This document shows positions 43,907-53,079 of a stretch of DNA of 64,000 nucleotides, piece by piece; the first letter of the stretch is position 1, and each line of letters opens with the position of its first letter. The notes under the pieces were generated by a model, which was not told the origin of the DNA, ran no database searches, and worked only from the letters and a program-made list of their open reading frames with translations. Made by a program: the position numbers and the translations under genes. Source of the stretch: Burkholderiales bacterium (GTDB lineage Bacteria > Pseudomonadota > Gammaproteobacteria > Burkholderiales > Usitatibacteraceae); contig JANYDB010000058.1 of assembly GCA_025359985.1 (NCBI GenBank), positions 1 to 64,000 on the forward strand. The letters are read 5' to 3'.

Positions 43907-45961
43907 ATGCAAATCTTGAAACACTGGCGTCTTGAACGCGGTGCTGCCGCTCAAAACAATCTCGCGTGGCTGTATTTTGATAAGTCTTTTGCCGACCAAT
44001 CTGAAAGCACCAACACATTTTCAAGCGAAGCGTTGCGGGAATTATCCGCCGTCTGTGCCGAGCTAAAAACGAATGCGCCCTCAAAAATTTCAGGCTTGGT
44101 GATTTTATCAGCCAAAGAAAATGGCTTTGCGGCTGGTGCAGATATTGATGAATTTACCAGTTTCAAAAGTGCTGATGAAGCTTATGCGATGACGGTGCTG
44201 GGCAATGAGGTGTTTGATCAAATTGCCGCGCTGCCATTCCCGACGCTGGCGATGATCCATGGCTTTTGCATGGGCGGCGGCACAGAGCTGGCGCTGGCTT
44301 GTCGTTATCGGATTATGGACGATGGGGCTAAAACCAAAATGGCGTTGCCCGAAGTAATGATCGGCATTGTCCCCGGTTGGGGTGGTGCCAAGCGCATGCC
44401 CGCGCTGATTGGTGCCATGCAAGCGCTTGATCTGATGCTAACCGGACGTGGTGTGGATGCGCGCAAAGCCAAGCTGATGGGGTTGGTGGATGTGGTTACG
44501 CCGCGCCGTCATTTCATCAATGCGGCGAAACAATTTTTGCTGAAGGCGCCCGCGCCACATCAGCCTGCCTTCAAAGATGCGGTCACCAATTGGCCGATCA
44601 TTCGCGGCATTGTCGCGAATGCCTCGCGCAAACAGGTGGCCAAGCGCGCACGCAAAGATCACTATCCGGCGCCGTACGCCATTATTGATTTGTGGGAAAA
44701 ATTCGGCGGTGATCCGCGTAATGTGCCACGCGAAAATCCAGCGTCTCAATACAGTTTATATAGTCATCCGACAACCGCGAATCTGGTGCGCATATTCAAA
44801 TTACAGAGTCGCCTAAAGGCACTCGGCGCAGGCGATTCAGGCGTGAAGCATGTGCATGTTATTGGCGCCGGCGTGATGGGCGGTGATATCGCGGCGTGGT
44901 GTGCTCTGCGTGGTCTGAAAGTGACGCTGCAGGACCTGGATTACGCTCGTATCGCCCCTGCTATCAAACGTGCGGCCGAGATGTTCAAGAAACGTTTGAA
45001 GCTGCCGCATCTGGTGCAAGCGGCGATGGATCGACTCATGCCGGATGTTAAAGGAGACGGTGTGGCGCATTGTGATCTGGTGATCGAAGCGATTGTGGAA
45101 AACGCCGATATTAAGAAAAAACTTTATGCGCAAATCGAGCCGCGCATGAAGCTTGATGCCATTCTGGCCAGCAATACCTCGTCTATTCCGCTGCAGGAAT
45201 TATCGGGTGGATTGGCGCGGCCCGAACGTTTGGTGGGCATCCATTTTTTCAACCCGGTTGCGCAAATGATGCTGGTAGAAATTGTTGAGTCGCCGCAAAC
45301 CTCGGCGGATGTCATGAAGCGCGCGCAAGCGTTCGTGAAAAAAATCGACAAGCTGCCATTGCCGGTAAAATCTGCGCCCGGTTTTTTAGTGAACCGTATC
45401 CTCACGCCTTATATGACAGAAGCGCAAATCATGCTGGAGAGCGGTATCCCGGCTGAAACCATTGATGCCGCCGCTAAGGAATTTGGTATGCCGATGGGCC
45501 CGATTGAGTTAGCCGATGTGGTCGGCCTGGATGTCGGCTTGGCAGTGGGAACAGAGCTGCACAAAGCAGGTAATCCGCAACCGAAAAAAATTCAGGAACT
45601 GGTTGCCGCTAAAAAGTTAGGCAAAAAATCAGGTGAAGGTTTTTATAAATGGATTAACGGCAAACCGCAAAAAACCGATGCATCGAGTAGCGTAAGCACG
45701 ATTGATTTAGCGCCACTGTGGATGCGTATGACGCTGCCCGCGGTGAATGAAGCGGTCGCCTGTGTGCGTGAAGGCATTGTGGCCGATGTCGATTTATGTG
45801 ATGCGGGTGTGATCTTCGGTACTGGCTTTGCGCCGCATCGAGGCGGGCCGATCAATTATCTACGCGCGTCGGGTAAAGAAAAATTGTTGGCCGAGATGAA
45901 AGCGCTGGAGCAAGCCCATGGGCCGCGCTTCAAAGCCGATGCAGGTTGGGACAACATTTAA
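43907..45961 (+). CDS. Fused enoyl-CoA hydratase / 3-hydroxyacyl-CoA dehydrogenase
   Basis: 684 residues. The N-terminal crotonase domain has an oxyanion-hole segment (AAGADIDEF), HGFCMGGGTELALACRY and catalytic Glu in ALPEVMIGIVPGWGGAKRMP. The NAD-binding domain begins VIGAGVMGGDIAAWCALRG, with LASNTSSIPLQEL, the catalytic-His region VGIHFFNPVAQM and the helical domain APGFLVNRILTPYM. FadB/FadJ domain order. It forms steps 2 and 3 of beta-oxidation with the preceding thiolase as likely beta subunit. Confidence 0.93.
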   Translation: MQILKHWRLERGAAAQNNLAWLYFDKSFADQSESTNTFSSEALRELSAVCAELKTNAPSKISGLVILSAKENGFAAGADIDEFTSFKSADEAYAMTVLGNEVFDQIAALPFPTLAMIHGFCMGGGTELALACRYRIMDDGAKTKMALPEVMIGIVPGWGGAKRMPALIGAMQALDLMLTGRGVDARKAKLMGLVDVVTPRRHFINAAKQFLLKAPAPHQPAFKDAVTNWPIIRGIVANASRKQVAKRARKDHYPAPYAIIDLWEKFGGDPRNVPRENPASQYSLYSHPTTANLVRIFKLQSRLKALGAGDSGVKHVHVIGAGVMGGDIAAWCALRGLKVTLQDLDYARIAPAIKRAAEMFKKRLKLPHLVQAAMDRLMPDVKGDGVAHCDLVIEAIVENADIKKKLYAQIEPRMKLDAILASNTSSIPLQELSGGLARPERLVGIHFFNPVAQMMLVEIVESPQTSADVMKRAQAFVKKIDKLPLPVKSAPGFLVNRILTPYMTEAQIMLESGIPAETIDAAAKEFGMPMGPIELADVVGLDVGLAVGTELHKAGNPQPKKIQELVAAKKLGKKSGEGFYKWINGKPQKTDASSSVSTIDLAPLWMRMTLPAVNEAVACVREGIVADVDLCDAGVIFGTGFAPHRGGPINYLRASGKEKLLAEMKALEQAHGPRFKADAGWDNI

Positions 45962-46001
45962 GGATTTATTAAGTCAATCGAAAATCAAACAGAATTCCGC
46001 C

Positions 46002-46469
46002 ATGTCCCTCGTCCTGAATATCTGGAAAAAGCTCTCCCCCAAACCGTTCGGTAAATGGCTCTTCACCTGCGTCGTTTGTTTCAAGGCGCCGTACTTTGCC
46101 ACCATCAGCCCCCGTTTCGAAGCGCTAAGGCCGGGTTATGCGCGCGTCAGTATGAAAATACGCCGCCGCGTAAAAAATCACATTCAGTCGGTACACGCGA
46201 TTGCGATGTGCAACTTGGCCGAGCTGGGTGCAGGCACCATGATGGAAGCGAGCCTGTCCAAAAATATGCGCTGGTTGCCACGCGGTATGTCAGTTCAGTA
46301 TTTGAAAGTCGCCAGGACCAATCTGGTGGCGGAATGCGTGGCTAACGATATTGACGACGGCCCCGCTCGCGATGTGATCGTCTCTTGTGACATAAAAGAT
46401 GCTGAGAGCAATATTGTTTGCCACGCCGATGTGGCAATGTATATCAGTCCGCGCAAAGCTCACCCATAG
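46002..46469 (+). CDS. DUF4442 hotdog-fold protein
   Basis: 155 residues from the ATG at 46002; an upstream frame overlaps the previous gene. It has a PaaI/DUF4442-type hotdog: KAPYFATISPRFEALRPGYA, NHIQSVHAIAMCNLAELGAG and WLPRGMSVQYLKVARTNL. Members are putative thioesterases. In this cluster it may hydrolyse or bind an acyl-CoA. The ribosome site is weak. Confidence 0.8.
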   Translation: MSLVLNIWKKLSPKPFGKWLFTCVVCFKAPYFATISPRFEALRPGYARVSMKIRRRVKNHIQSVHAIAMCNLAELGAGTMMEASLSKNMRWLPRGMSVQYLKVARTNLVAECVANDIDDGPARDVIVSCDIKDAESNIVCHADVAMYISPRKAHP

Positions 46470-46616
46470 TGCACACATAGCCCACGCCGCCAAGAACGTA
46501 TAATCTCGTTGGATGGAGGATGATGGATGTTGTGGTGAGGGTTCATTTAGCTCGACATCATGCGGCATGCGCTGTACTTTAATCTGTTCTTTTAAACGAT
46601 TAGCCGGAGAATACTT

Positions 46617-48530
46617 TTGACGGGCCCAAATTTAGAAAACCGGCGTGGTACGCGCTACCTGATGTTTGATCCAGCGGCCACGATTGCAGATGTATTTGCG
46701 TTACGCTGCCGCACCTCGCCCAATGCTCCCGCTTACCGTGAGTTTTCGAGCGCAAGCAAAGAATGGGTGGGCTACACCTGGCGTGAAATCGGCGATAAAG
46801 TTTTGCGCATGCGTGAAGGTTTGCGGCGCGATGGATTTCAGCCTGGTGAACGTATCGCCATTATGCTAAAAAATTCGAGTAACTGGGTGCTCACCGATCA
46901 GGGCGCTTTTGCGCACGGCATGGTGCCGGTACCGCTGTTCGTGGATGATCGCCCGGATAATGTCGCGTTCATCATCAACGATGCGGATGTTAAGGCGATC
47001 GTCATTGATGGCGAAGAGCACTGGAAGCGCTTGAAAACAGTGCGTGATCAGCTTGCCCCGTTGAAGCTGATTCTATGCATGAAATCAGTGATTGATGCTG
47101 ATGAGCCGCGCCTTAAATCCTTGAGCGACTGGTTACCTGCAGTCGCGGGCATAGTTGAGCGCGCCCCTTCCACCGGTAGCGATTTAGCGACTATTGTTTA
47201 CACCAGTGGCACCACCGGAAAATCAAAAGGCGTGATGCTGTCACATCGTAATATTTTGTCCAATGTTGAGTCGGGACTGTGTGTTTACGATGTTTATCCT
47301 GAAGATGTTTTCCTGTCGTTTTTACCGCTGTCGCATATGTTTGAACGCACCTGTGATTACTATTTGAATATAGTTTCCGGTGCATCGATTGCGTTCTCGC
47401 GCTCTATTCCGCAATTGGCGGAAGACTTCCGCACCGTCCAGCCGACGATTATTTTTTCGGTACCACGTATTTATGAACGCTTTCTGGCGGCCATTAACGA
47501 GCAGCTCAAAAAATCCTCACCGACCAAACAAAAAATGTTCGACTTTGCGGTGAAAACCGGCTGGGCGAAATTTGAATATGAGCATGGACGCGGCGCGTGG
47601 AGCCCATCATTTCTGCTATGGCCTATTTTAAAAAAACTCGTCGCCGAAAAATTGCTGGCGAGGCTCGGCGGCAAATTGAAGTTCGCAATTTCCGGCGGTG
47701 CCGCGCTCTCGCCTGCGGTCGCAAAAGTATTTGTCGGCCTGGGTTTGCCGATTTGTCAGGGCTACGGATTATCTGAGGCAAGCCCGTTGCTGACGGTTAA
47801 TCTGCTGGATAAAAATGACCCCACCACGATAGGCACGGCGGTGCCGGGGGTGGAGCTTCGGGTTGATGAAAATGGCGGGTTATTGGCGCGTGGCCCCAAC
47901 ATCATGCTGGGCTATTGGCATAATCCTGAAGCGACGCGTGCGGTATTGTCAGAAGATGGGTGGCTTACCACCGGTGATCAGGTGCAAATTGATGAGCGCG
48001 GAGTTGTCCGCATCACGGGCCGTTTGAAAGATATTATCGTGATGGGCAACGGCGAAAAAATCCCGCCAGTGGATATGGAATTGGCGATTCAGCTTGATCC
48101 ACTGTTTGAGCAGATTCTGATTTTTGGTGAAGCCAAGCCGTACCTGTCAGCTGTTACTGTATTAAACGATGATGAGTGGGCGCGAGTGGCCGCCGCTAAC
48201 CAGCTGAATTTGAATATCAATCCCGATCGCAATCAAGGCAGCACGTGTCAAGCTGACGGTAGCGCTAGCGATAAAGATAAAAATAAAGACAGAGAAAGAG
48301 ATAGCAATAAGAATAAAAATCGTGATCGCGCCGAAAAATTTTTAGTGCAGCGCATTGCCAAACAGATCAAGGATTTTCCGGGTTACGCGCAAGTCCGCAA
48401 AATCACCATCGCACCGGAAAAATGGACGATTGATAATGGCCTGATGACGCCCACGCTAAAATTAAAACGTGTGGTTATTTTCAAAAAATATGCCTCAGCC
48501 ATTGAGGATATGTACAAAGGCCATACTTGA
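46617..48530 (+). CDS. Long-chain acyl-CoA synthetase (AMP-binding)
   Basis: 637 residues, TTG start backed by CCGGAGAA. Adenylate-forming motifs: TIVYTSGTTGKSKGVMLSHR (P-loop), GYGLSEASPLLTVN, WLTTGDQVQIDERG and GRLKDIIVMGNGEKI. It activates fatty acids for the cluster. Odd: residues about 552-571 are an insert made almost only of Asp, Lys, Asn, Arg and Glu, in the mobile C-terminal subdomain just before the last lysine-bearing region. The stop overlaps the thioesterase start (TGATG). Confidence 0.92.
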   Translation: MTGPNLENRRGTRYLMFDPAATIADVFALRCRTSPNAPAYREFSSASKEWVGYTWREIGDKVLRMREGLRRDGFQPGERIAIMLKNSSNWVLTDQGAFAHGMVPVPLFVDDRPDNVAFIINDADVKAIVIDGEEHWKRLKTVRDQLAPLKLILCMKSVIDADEPRLKSLSDWLPAVAGIVERAPSTGSDLATIVYTSGTTGKSKGVMLSHRNILSNVESGLCVYDVYPEDVFLSFLPLSHMFERTCDYYLNIVSGASIAFSRSIPQLAEDFRTVQPTIIFSVPRIYERFLAAINEQLKKSSPTKQKMFDFAVKTGWAKFEYEHGRGAWSPSFLLWPILKKLVAEKLLARLGGKLKFAISGGAALSPAVAKVFVGLGLPICQGYGLSEASPLLTVNLLDKNDPTTIGTAVPGVELRVDENGGLLARGPNIMLGYWHNPEATRAVLSEDGWLTTGDQVQIDERGVVRITGRLKDIIVMGNGEKIPPVDMELAIQLDPLFEQILIFGEAKPYLSAVTVLNDDEWARVAAANQLNLNINPDRNQGSTCQADGSASDKDKNKDRERDSNKNKNRDRAEKFLVQRIAKQIKDFPGYAQVRKITIAPEKWTIDNGLMTPTLKLKRVVIFKKYASAIEDMYKGHT

Positions 48531-49018
48531 TGAATGCTATTCCGATACCAACTGAAACAGTCGTTGCAGTGCCTGCCGCAATGCCCACCCCGACTCCTGC
48601 TGCGACGACTGATGTGGTCAGCAATGTGGTCAACGATGTAGTTACTTTGCCGCTTGATCGTCAGCCCACTATTCGGATCATTCCGATGCCGGCTGATACC
48701 AACGCTAACGGCACGATCTTCGGCGGCTGGGTAATGGCCCAGGTGGATTTAGCCGGTAGCGTGCCCGCCTCCGAGCGCGCGATGGGCCGGGTGGTGACGG
48801 TGGCGGTAAATTCATTTTTATTCAAGCAGCCGGTGTTCGTGGGCGATCTCGTGAGTTTTTATGCGCAAGTTACTAAGACTGGCCGCACCTCCATTACGGT
48901 TGAGGTGGAGGTATATGCGCAGCGTCACCGCTTTGGCTCAGAAGTGGTCAAGGTAACCGAAGCGGTGCTGACTTATGTGGCCATTGACGAGAACCACAAG
49001 CCAAGACCGCTGGTTTGA
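48530..49018 (+). CDS. Acyl-CoA thioesterase (YciA/hotdog family)
   Basis: 162 residues. The hotdog domain begins near residue 43 (LPLDRQPTIRIIPMPADTN) with NGTIFGGWVMAQVDLAGS, carrying the catalytic Asp, and RTSITVEVEVYAQR. The first about 42 residues are an Ala/Pro/Thr/Val-rich extension not typical of YciA. The ATG overlaps the stop of the ligase by one base. Releases free acids from CoA; a ligase and a thioesterase side by side imply control of the acyl-CoA pool. Confidence 0.88.
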   Translation: MNAIPIPTETVVAVPAAMPTPTPAATTDVVSNVVNDVVTLPLDRQPTIRIIPMPADTNANGTIFGGWVMAQVDLAGSVPASERAMGRVVTVAVNSFLFKQPVFVGDLVSFYAQVTKTGRTSITVEVEVYAQRHRFGSEVVKVTEAVLTYVAIDENHKPRPLV

Positions 49019-49138
49019 CGCGTCACGACATAAATAGTAAACCCTATTATCAGAGCGGCGTTTGAGGCAAGAATGGTCCAAGAAGCGCGCCCATCATAGA
49101 CTTTAATTTTGAGAAATAACCGCTAACAGGAGCAGCAC

Positions 49139-51520
49139 ATGAAAAATTTCCATATTAAAAAAGTCGCCGTCCTCGGCGCTGGGGTGATGGGCGCGCAGAT
49201 TGCGGCTCATCTCACCAATGCCGGAGTGAAGGCGATTCTATTCGATCTGCCCGACAAGGAAGGCCCGAAGAACGGCGTCGTATTAAAGGCGCTGGCTGGC
49301 CTCGTTAAATTGTCGCCCGAACCGCTCTCCAGCCCGAGCCGGGTATCGATGATTACACCCGCGAATTACGATGATAATCTTGACTGGCTGCGTGACTGTG
49401 ATCTGGTGATCGAGGCGATCTCTGAACGAATCGACTGGAAGAAATCCCTTTATGAAAAAGTCGCGCCGTTTCTGGGGGCAAATACGATCTTTGCTTCAAA
49501 CACATCGGGCCTGTCGATCACTGAATTGAGCAAAGTATTTCCCGAAGCGCTGCGGCATCGCTTCTGCGGCATTCATTTTTTTAATCCGCCGCGCTACATG
49601 AAATTAGTCGAGCTGATTCCGACCGCGACGACCGACATGGCAATCATTGATCAGCTAGAAAATTTTCTTGTCACGACGGTAGGCAAAGGGGTGATTCGCG
49701 CGAAAGATACGCCGAACTTTGTGGCCAACCGGATCGGGGTTTTTTCAATCGTGGCGACGATGCATCACACCCGCGCATTTAATCTGGCATTTGATGTGGT
49801 GGACGCGCTCACCGGCCCCGCGATTGGCCGCGCTAAAAGTGCGACCTACCGCACCGGCGATGTGGTCGGTCTTGATACGCTGTCGCTGACGATCAAAACT
49901 TTGTGGGATACGCTGCCGAATGATCCCTGGCATTCGTTTTATCAAAGCCCGGCGTGGATGACAGCCTTAATTACCAAAGGGGCGTTGGGACAGAAAACCA
50001 AAGCTGGGGTGTTTACCAAAAAAGGTAAAGACATCATGGTGCTGGATTTGGCCACCCAGGATTATGTGGTCTCGGCCGGCAGGATGGCCGATGAAGTGGC
50101 GGCGATTCTGAAGATCAAAAATCCGGCTGAACAGTTTGCAGCGCTGCGTGCGAGTGCTCATCCGCAGGCGCAATTTTTGTGGTCCATCTACCGTGATTTA
50201 TTTCATTACTGTGCCATTCAGCTGGCCGATATTGCCACCAGTGCGCGCGATATTGATTTCGCGATTCGCTGGGGCTTCGGCTGGAAAATGGGGCCGTTTG
50301 AATGCTGGCAAGCGGCCGGGTGGGCGCAGGTGGCAGGCTGGATTGCCGAAGATATTGCGGCGGGCAAAACCATGGCAAATATTGCGTTACCGGCGTGGGT
50401 TACTGATGGCACGGTTGGCCAACACGGCGTGCATTCAGCCGAGGGTTCTTATTCATCGGTCACCGGCAAAATGGTCCCGCGCTCAAACTTGCCAGTCTAT
50501 CAACGCCAACTTTTTCCGGAGCGCCTGTTGGGTGAGATAACAGATAAGGGCGCCACTATTTTTGAAACCGACGCCGTGCGTTTATGGACGGCAGCCGGTC
50601 ATGAAGATGTGGCGGTTGTGTCGTTTAAATCCAAAATGCATGCCATCGGCGGCGATGTGCTTGAGGGCTTGAATAGAGCGATTGATGAAGCTGAAGCGAA
50701 TTACCAGGGCCTTGTGATTTGGCAAACCGAACCTCCGTATGCGGCGGGCGCAAATTTGGTAAAAGCGCTGGAGTCGTTACAGGCGGGCCGCTTTGATGAG
50801 TTCGAAGCGATGGTGAATGTGTTCCAGCAGACCAGCCAGCGTTTGAAATATAGCTATGTGCCGGTCGTGTCTGCGGTGGATGGCGCAGCACTCGGTGGCG
50901 GCTGTGAATTTGTGATGCATTCGGATCGCGTTATTGCTTCGCTTGAAAGCTATATCGGTTTAGTCGAAGCGGGCGTGGGCCTGCTGCCGGCGGGTGGAGG
51001 ATTAAAAGAAATAGCGCTGCGCGCAGCACTCGCGGCCAATGGCGGTGAGGTGATGCCGGTGATCACTAAAATGTTCAAGCAGATCGCGATGGGTGAAGTA
51101 TCCAAGTCCTCACTGGGTGCCAAGGACATGGGCTATCTGCGCTGGCGCGATACGATTATTCTGAACAGTGGTGAATTATTGATGGTCGCGATCGAAAATG
51201 TTCGGGCAATGGCCGCCTCGGTTTATCGTCCGCCGTTGCCGCCCGCGCAGTTTCAAGTGGCTGGTGACACCGGTATTGCCACCCTGAAAATGATTTTGAT
51301 CAACATGAAAGAAGGCGGCTTTATTTCAGAACATGATTATGAAGTGGGTTCGCGGATCGCGACATGTTTGTGCGGTGGTGAAGTCGAGCCCGGTTCGATG
51401 GTGGATGAAAAATGGATGCTCGATCTGGAGCGTCATCACTTCTGCGAATTGGCAAAAATGCCCAAGACGCAGGAACGCATCGCTTACATGTTGAAAAACG
51501 GCAAGCCGCTGCGCAACTAA
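49139..51520 (+). CDS. 3-hydroxyacyl-CoA dehydrogenase / enoyl-CoA hydratase (FadN-type order)
   Basis: 793 residues with dehydrogenase first: KVAVLGAGVMGAQIAAHLTN, FASNTSGLSITEL, the catalytic His in CGIHFFNPPRYMKLVE, and FVANRIGVF. The crotonase domain is C-terminal (VSAVDGAALGGGCEFVMHSD, GLVEAGVGLLPAGGG). This domain order matches FadN of Bacillus, the reverse of the fused protein at 43.9 kb. A strong AGGAG precedes the ATG. Followed by fadA, its probable partner. Confidence 0.93.
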   Translation: MKNFHIKKVAVLGAGVMGAQIAAHLTNAGVKAILFDLPDKEGPKNGVVLKALAGLVKLSPEPLSSPSRVSMITPANYDDNLDWLRDCDLVIEAISERIDWKKSLYEKVAPFLGANTIFASNTSGLSITELSKVFPEALRHRFCGIHFFNPPRYMKLVELIPTATTDMAIIDQLENFLVTTVGKGVIRAKDTPNFVANRIGVFSIVATMHHTRAFNLAFDVVDALTGPAIGRAKSATYRTGDVVGLDTLSLTIKTLWDTLPNDPWHSFYQSPAWMTALITKGALGQKTKAGVFTKKGKDIMVLDLATQDYVVSAGRMADEVAAILKIKNPAEQFAALRASAHPQAQFLWSIYRDLFHYCAIQLADIATSARDIDFAIRWGFGWKMGPFECWQAAGWAQVAGWIAEDIAAGKTMANIALPAWVTDGTVGQHGVHSAEGSYSSVTGKMVPRSNLPVYQRQLFPERLLGEITDKGATIFETDAVRLWTAAGHEDVAVVSFKSKMHAIGGDVLEGLNRAIDEAEANYQGLVIWQTEPPYAAGANLVKALESLQAGRFDEFEAMVNVFQQTSQRLKYSYVPVVSAVDGAALGGGCEFVMHSDRVIASLESYIGLVEAGVGLLPAGGGLKEIALRAALAANGGEVMPVITKMFKQIAMGEVSKSSLGAKDMGYLRWRDTIILNSGELLMVAIENVRAMAASVYRPPLPPAQFQVAGDTGIATLKMILINMKEGGFISEHDYEVGSRIATCLCGGEVEPGSMVDEKWMLDLERHHFCELAKMPKTQERIAYMLKNGKPLRN

Positions 51521-51607
51521 TGCAGTGGAGCGCGGCTTTATTAAAACCGCGCATTAATGCATGCGTGATTTATTTCTCGCAAATATTGAATTCACGGGAG
51601 CACAGAA

Positions 51608-52816
51608 ATGAAACATGAAATGAAACAAATTCAGGAAGCCTACATCGTCGCCACCGTTCGCACACCGGTTGGCAAGGCCCCGCGCGGCATGTTCAAAAAT
51701 GTTCGCCCGGATGACATGCTTGCGCATGTGTTGCGCGCGACGATTGCGCAAGTGCCCGGCTTGGATCCGCACGATATTGGCGATGTGATTGTAGGCTGCG
51801 CCATGCCGGAAGGTGAGCAGGGCATGAACGTGGCGCGCATTGGCGTGCTGCTGGCAGGCCTGCCGGATTCGGTGCCTGCCGTGACCATCAATCGTTTTTG
51901 CTCCTCCGGCTTGCAGGCAGTGAGCATGGCAGCGGATCGTATTCGTTGCGGTGACGATGATGTGGTGATCGCTGCAGGTACCGAGAGCATGTCCATGGTA
52001 CCGATGATGGGCAACAAGATTGCGCTGAATAATGAGGTTTTTTTGCATAGCGAAAATATTGCCATTGCCTACGGCATGGGCATTACGGCCGAAAATGTTG
52101 CACGGCAATGGAAAGTGACGCGTGAAGAGCAGGACGCATTCGCGGCGGCATCGCATGGGAAAGCGGCCGCTGCCATTGCGAATGGATATTTCAAAGCCGA
52201 AATTGCGCCGTATGAAATCGATACCGCATCGCCTGATCTTGCGTCAGGGCAAATCAGGCATCAGAAAAAAACTGCTGATACTGATGAGGGGCCGCGTCCG
52301 GATTCAACCGTCGAATCGTTGGGCAAGCTACGCGCAGTGTTCGCCGCCAACGGCAGTGTGACGGCGGGCAATTCATCGCAAATGTCAGATGGTGCAGGCG
52401 CGGTGATACTGATGTCTGAGCGGGCATTAAAAAAATACAATATTCAGCCCATCGCCCGTTTTGTGTCATTCGCGGTGGCCGGGGTGCCTGCTGAAATTAT
52501 GGGCATCGGCCCAATCAAGGCGATCCCCAAAGTATTGCAGCAGGCCGGCATCAACCATCAGGATCTGGACTGGATTGAGCTTAACGAAGCCTTCGCCGCA
52601 CAGGCGCTCGCAGTGATAAAAGATTTGGGTCTTGATCCTTCAAAAATAAATCCGCTGGGTGGTGCTATTGCGTTGGGCCATCCGCTCGGTGCAACCGGCG
52701 CTATTCGCACAGCGACATTGCTGCACGGCATGCGTCGCACTGGGCAAAAGTGGGGCATAGTCACGATGTGTATTGGTACTGGTATGGGCGCGGCCGGGTT
52801 GTTTGAAATGATGTAA
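51608..52816 (+). CDS. fadA: Acetyl-CoA C-acyltransferase (thiolase)
   Basis: 402 residues, typical thiolase length. Active-site Cys in INRFCSSGLQAVSMA, His in LNEAFAAQALAV / GGAIALGHPLGATGA, and Cys in VTMCIGTGMGAAGLFE. GGGAG site before the ATG. Second thiolase of the cluster; it ends the enzymatic part before the envelope module. Confidence 0.95.
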   Translation: MKHEMKQIQEAYIVATVRTPVGKAPRGMFKNVRPDDMLAHVLRATIAQVPGLDPHDIGDVIVGCAMPEGEQGMNVARIGVLLAGLPDSVPAVTINRFCSSGLQAVSMAADRIRCGDDDVVIAAGTESMSMVPMMGNKIALNNEVFLHSENIAIAYGMGITAENVARQWKVTREEQDAFAAASHGKAAAAIANGYFKAEIAPYEIDTASPDLASGQIRHQKKTADTDEGPRPDSTVESLGKLRAVFAANGSVTAGNSSQMSDGAGAVILMSERALKKYNIQPIARFVSFAVAGVPAEIMGIGPIKAIPKVLQQAGINHQDLDWIELNEAFAAQALAVIKDLGLDPSKINPLGGAIALGHPLGATGAIRTATLLHGMRRTGQKWGIVTMCIGTGMGAAGLFEMM

Positions 52817-53079
52817 TCATCACAATGGCTGGTGTGCGGAGTGTGGTTTATGCGCACACAAGGTTCATAAATAAACAAGAAGTTGCGCTTAAGTAACTGA
52901 CTTTACGTTCATTTTGAGTGTTGTATTGTTGCAATGCAGCATGGGAAAACCGGTGTCTTGCCAGATAATTTACTGTAAAGTCTGAGCTAGACGACGTGGG
53001 TTATGCAATGAGCTGTTCGCAGCATGGCTTACGTCATAAAAATTAGATTTCCATAAATATTTCCCGAGGAGAACACGAA

